Shown here piece after piece: positions 5,063 through 5,688 of a stretch of DNA of 5,688 nucleotides. Under the pieces are notes generated by a model. The model was not told where the DNA came from and did no database searches. It saw only the letters and a list, made by a program, of their open reading frames with translations. The position numbers were made by a program, and so were the translations under genes. Numbering within the stretch: the stretch's first letter is position 1; every line of letters starts with the position of its first letter. Source of the stretch: Pseudomonadota bacterium. GTDB taxonomy: Bacteria; Pseudomonadota; Alphaproteobacteria; Rhizobiales; Xanthobacteraceae. The stretch covers positions 1 to 5,688 of the forward strand of contig JAEYVN010000232.1 of NCBI GenBank assembly GCA_023431725.1, given 5' to 3'.

Positions 5063-5688
5063 ATGCTCTACGATTTCCTCATCGGTCCCTTCATCGAATT
5101 CGAATTCATGCGCCGCGCGCTGGTCGGCGTGTTCACGCTTGCATTGGGAGCCGCGCCGATCGGAGTCTTCCTGATGTTGCGGCGGATGTCACTGGTCGGA
5201 GACGCGATGGCGCATGCGGTGCTGCCCGGCGCCGCCATCGGCTTTCTGATCTCCGGGCTCAATCTGTTCGCGATGACAGCCGGTGGATTGGTCGCCGGTT
5301 TCGCTGTCGCATTGCTGGCCGGTCTCGTCGCACGTACGACCGAACTGAAGGAAGACGCATCGCTGGCGGTCTTCTTCCTGATCTCGCTCGCTGTCGGCGT
5401 CACCATCATTTCGGTGCGCGGCACCAATATCGATCTCCTGCATTTCCTGTTCGGCAGCGTGCTGGCGCTCGACGACCCGACGCTGATCCTGATCGCGATC
5501 AACGCGACCGTCACGCTGATCGGCCTTGCCTTCATCTATCGGCCGCTGGTGCTGGAATGCGTCGACCCGCTCTATCTGCGCTCGGTGAGCAGCGCCGGTG
5601 GCCCGGCGCATCTGATTTTCCTGGCGCTGCTGGTGGTCAATCTCGTGTCCGGCTTCCATGCGCTCGGCACGTTGCTGGCGGTCGGCAT
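5063..5688 (+). CDS. aztB: Zinc ABC transporter permease AztB (3' end outside window)
   Basis: Inner-membrane permease of the ABC-3 family (ZnuB/MntB/TroC relatives), pairing with AztA to import zinc. The 208 visible residues run off the right edge without a stop. Seen: EFEFMRRALVG (residues 12-22), the ABC-3 hallmark LRRMSLVGDAMAHAVLPGAAIGF (from residue 39), KEDASLAVFF (96-105) and LHFLFGSVLALD (126-137). Hydrophobic segments lie at about 20-38, 53-66, 71-90, 101-118, 140-160 and 182-208. I start at ATG 5063, where the family N-terminus begins. An in-frame ATG at 5030 would prepend MGPRFRGDDDK, a translation of the repeat, and is probably not used. The only Shine-Dalgarno-like run, GGGGA (5048-5052), lies in the right hairpin arm of the repeat. 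Gap from aztA is 117 bp. The substrate-binding protein is not visible and may follow. Confidence 0.9.
   Translation, partial: MLYDFLIGPFIEFEFMRRALVGVFTLALGAAPIGVFLMLRRMSLVGDAMAHAVLPGAAIGFLISGLNLFAMTAGGLVAGFAVALLAGLVARTTELKEDASLAVFFLISLAVGVTIISVRGTNIDLLHFLFGSVLALDDPTLILIAINATVTLIGLAFIYRPLVLECVDPLYLRSVSSAGGPAHLIFLALLVVNLVSGFHALGTLLAVG

Noticed and set aside
4980..5174. Short plus-strand frame containing VPAFAGTT as a possible small protein
   Set aside because: This is the translation of the palindromic repeat running on into the out-of-frame start of aztB.

Overview
This looks like a stretch of alphaproteobacterial chromosome, most likely Hyphomicrobiales (Bradyrhizobium/Afipia-like). The evidence is high GC, the style of the proteins, an AztA/AztB-type zinc transporter, a Zur palindrome, and a palindromic intergenic repeat whose translation gives the 'PAFAGTT' string common in spurious alphaproteobacterial ORFs. 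There are eight protein genes, two of them cut by the window ends. I see no tRNA, rRNA, CRISPR array, transposase or phage gene.

Layout. Left edge: the N-terminal part of a BioF-type 8-amino-7-oxononanoate synthase runs leftwards off the window. It is divergent from a small fluoride channel gene (crcB/fluC). A gene-free gap of about 230 bp with two small hairpins follows. Next comes a tightly overlapping rightward unit: eda (KDPG aldolase), then two short membrane proteins, each resembling half of an ArsP_1/DUF318-type permease and clearly paralogous to each other. The unit runs head-on into kdgK (2-keto-3-deoxygluconate kinase) on the other strand, only 17 bp away. KdgK makes KDPG and Eda cleaves it, so the two form the lower branch of ketodeoxygluconate catabolism. 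The permease pair is coupled to them but has no assignable substrate.

Right third: a zinc-uptake operon begins at a perfect 7-1-7 palindrome matching the Zur box, lying on a plausible sigma-70 promoter. The first gene encodes a 52-residue protein with six consecutive histidines and one membrane helix. It is followed by aztA (ABC ATPase, 1-bp overlap) and aztB (ABC-3 family permease, cut by the right edge). A 65-bp palindromic repeat sits between aztA and aztB and ends 10 bp before the aztB start. No substrate-binding protein is in view; if this operon has one, it lies beyond the window.

Most worth a second look: the His-rich microprotein at the head of the Zur-controlled operon, the split permease pair coupled to eda, and the repeat that carries the only Shine-Dalgarno-like sequence of aztB inside a hairpin arm.
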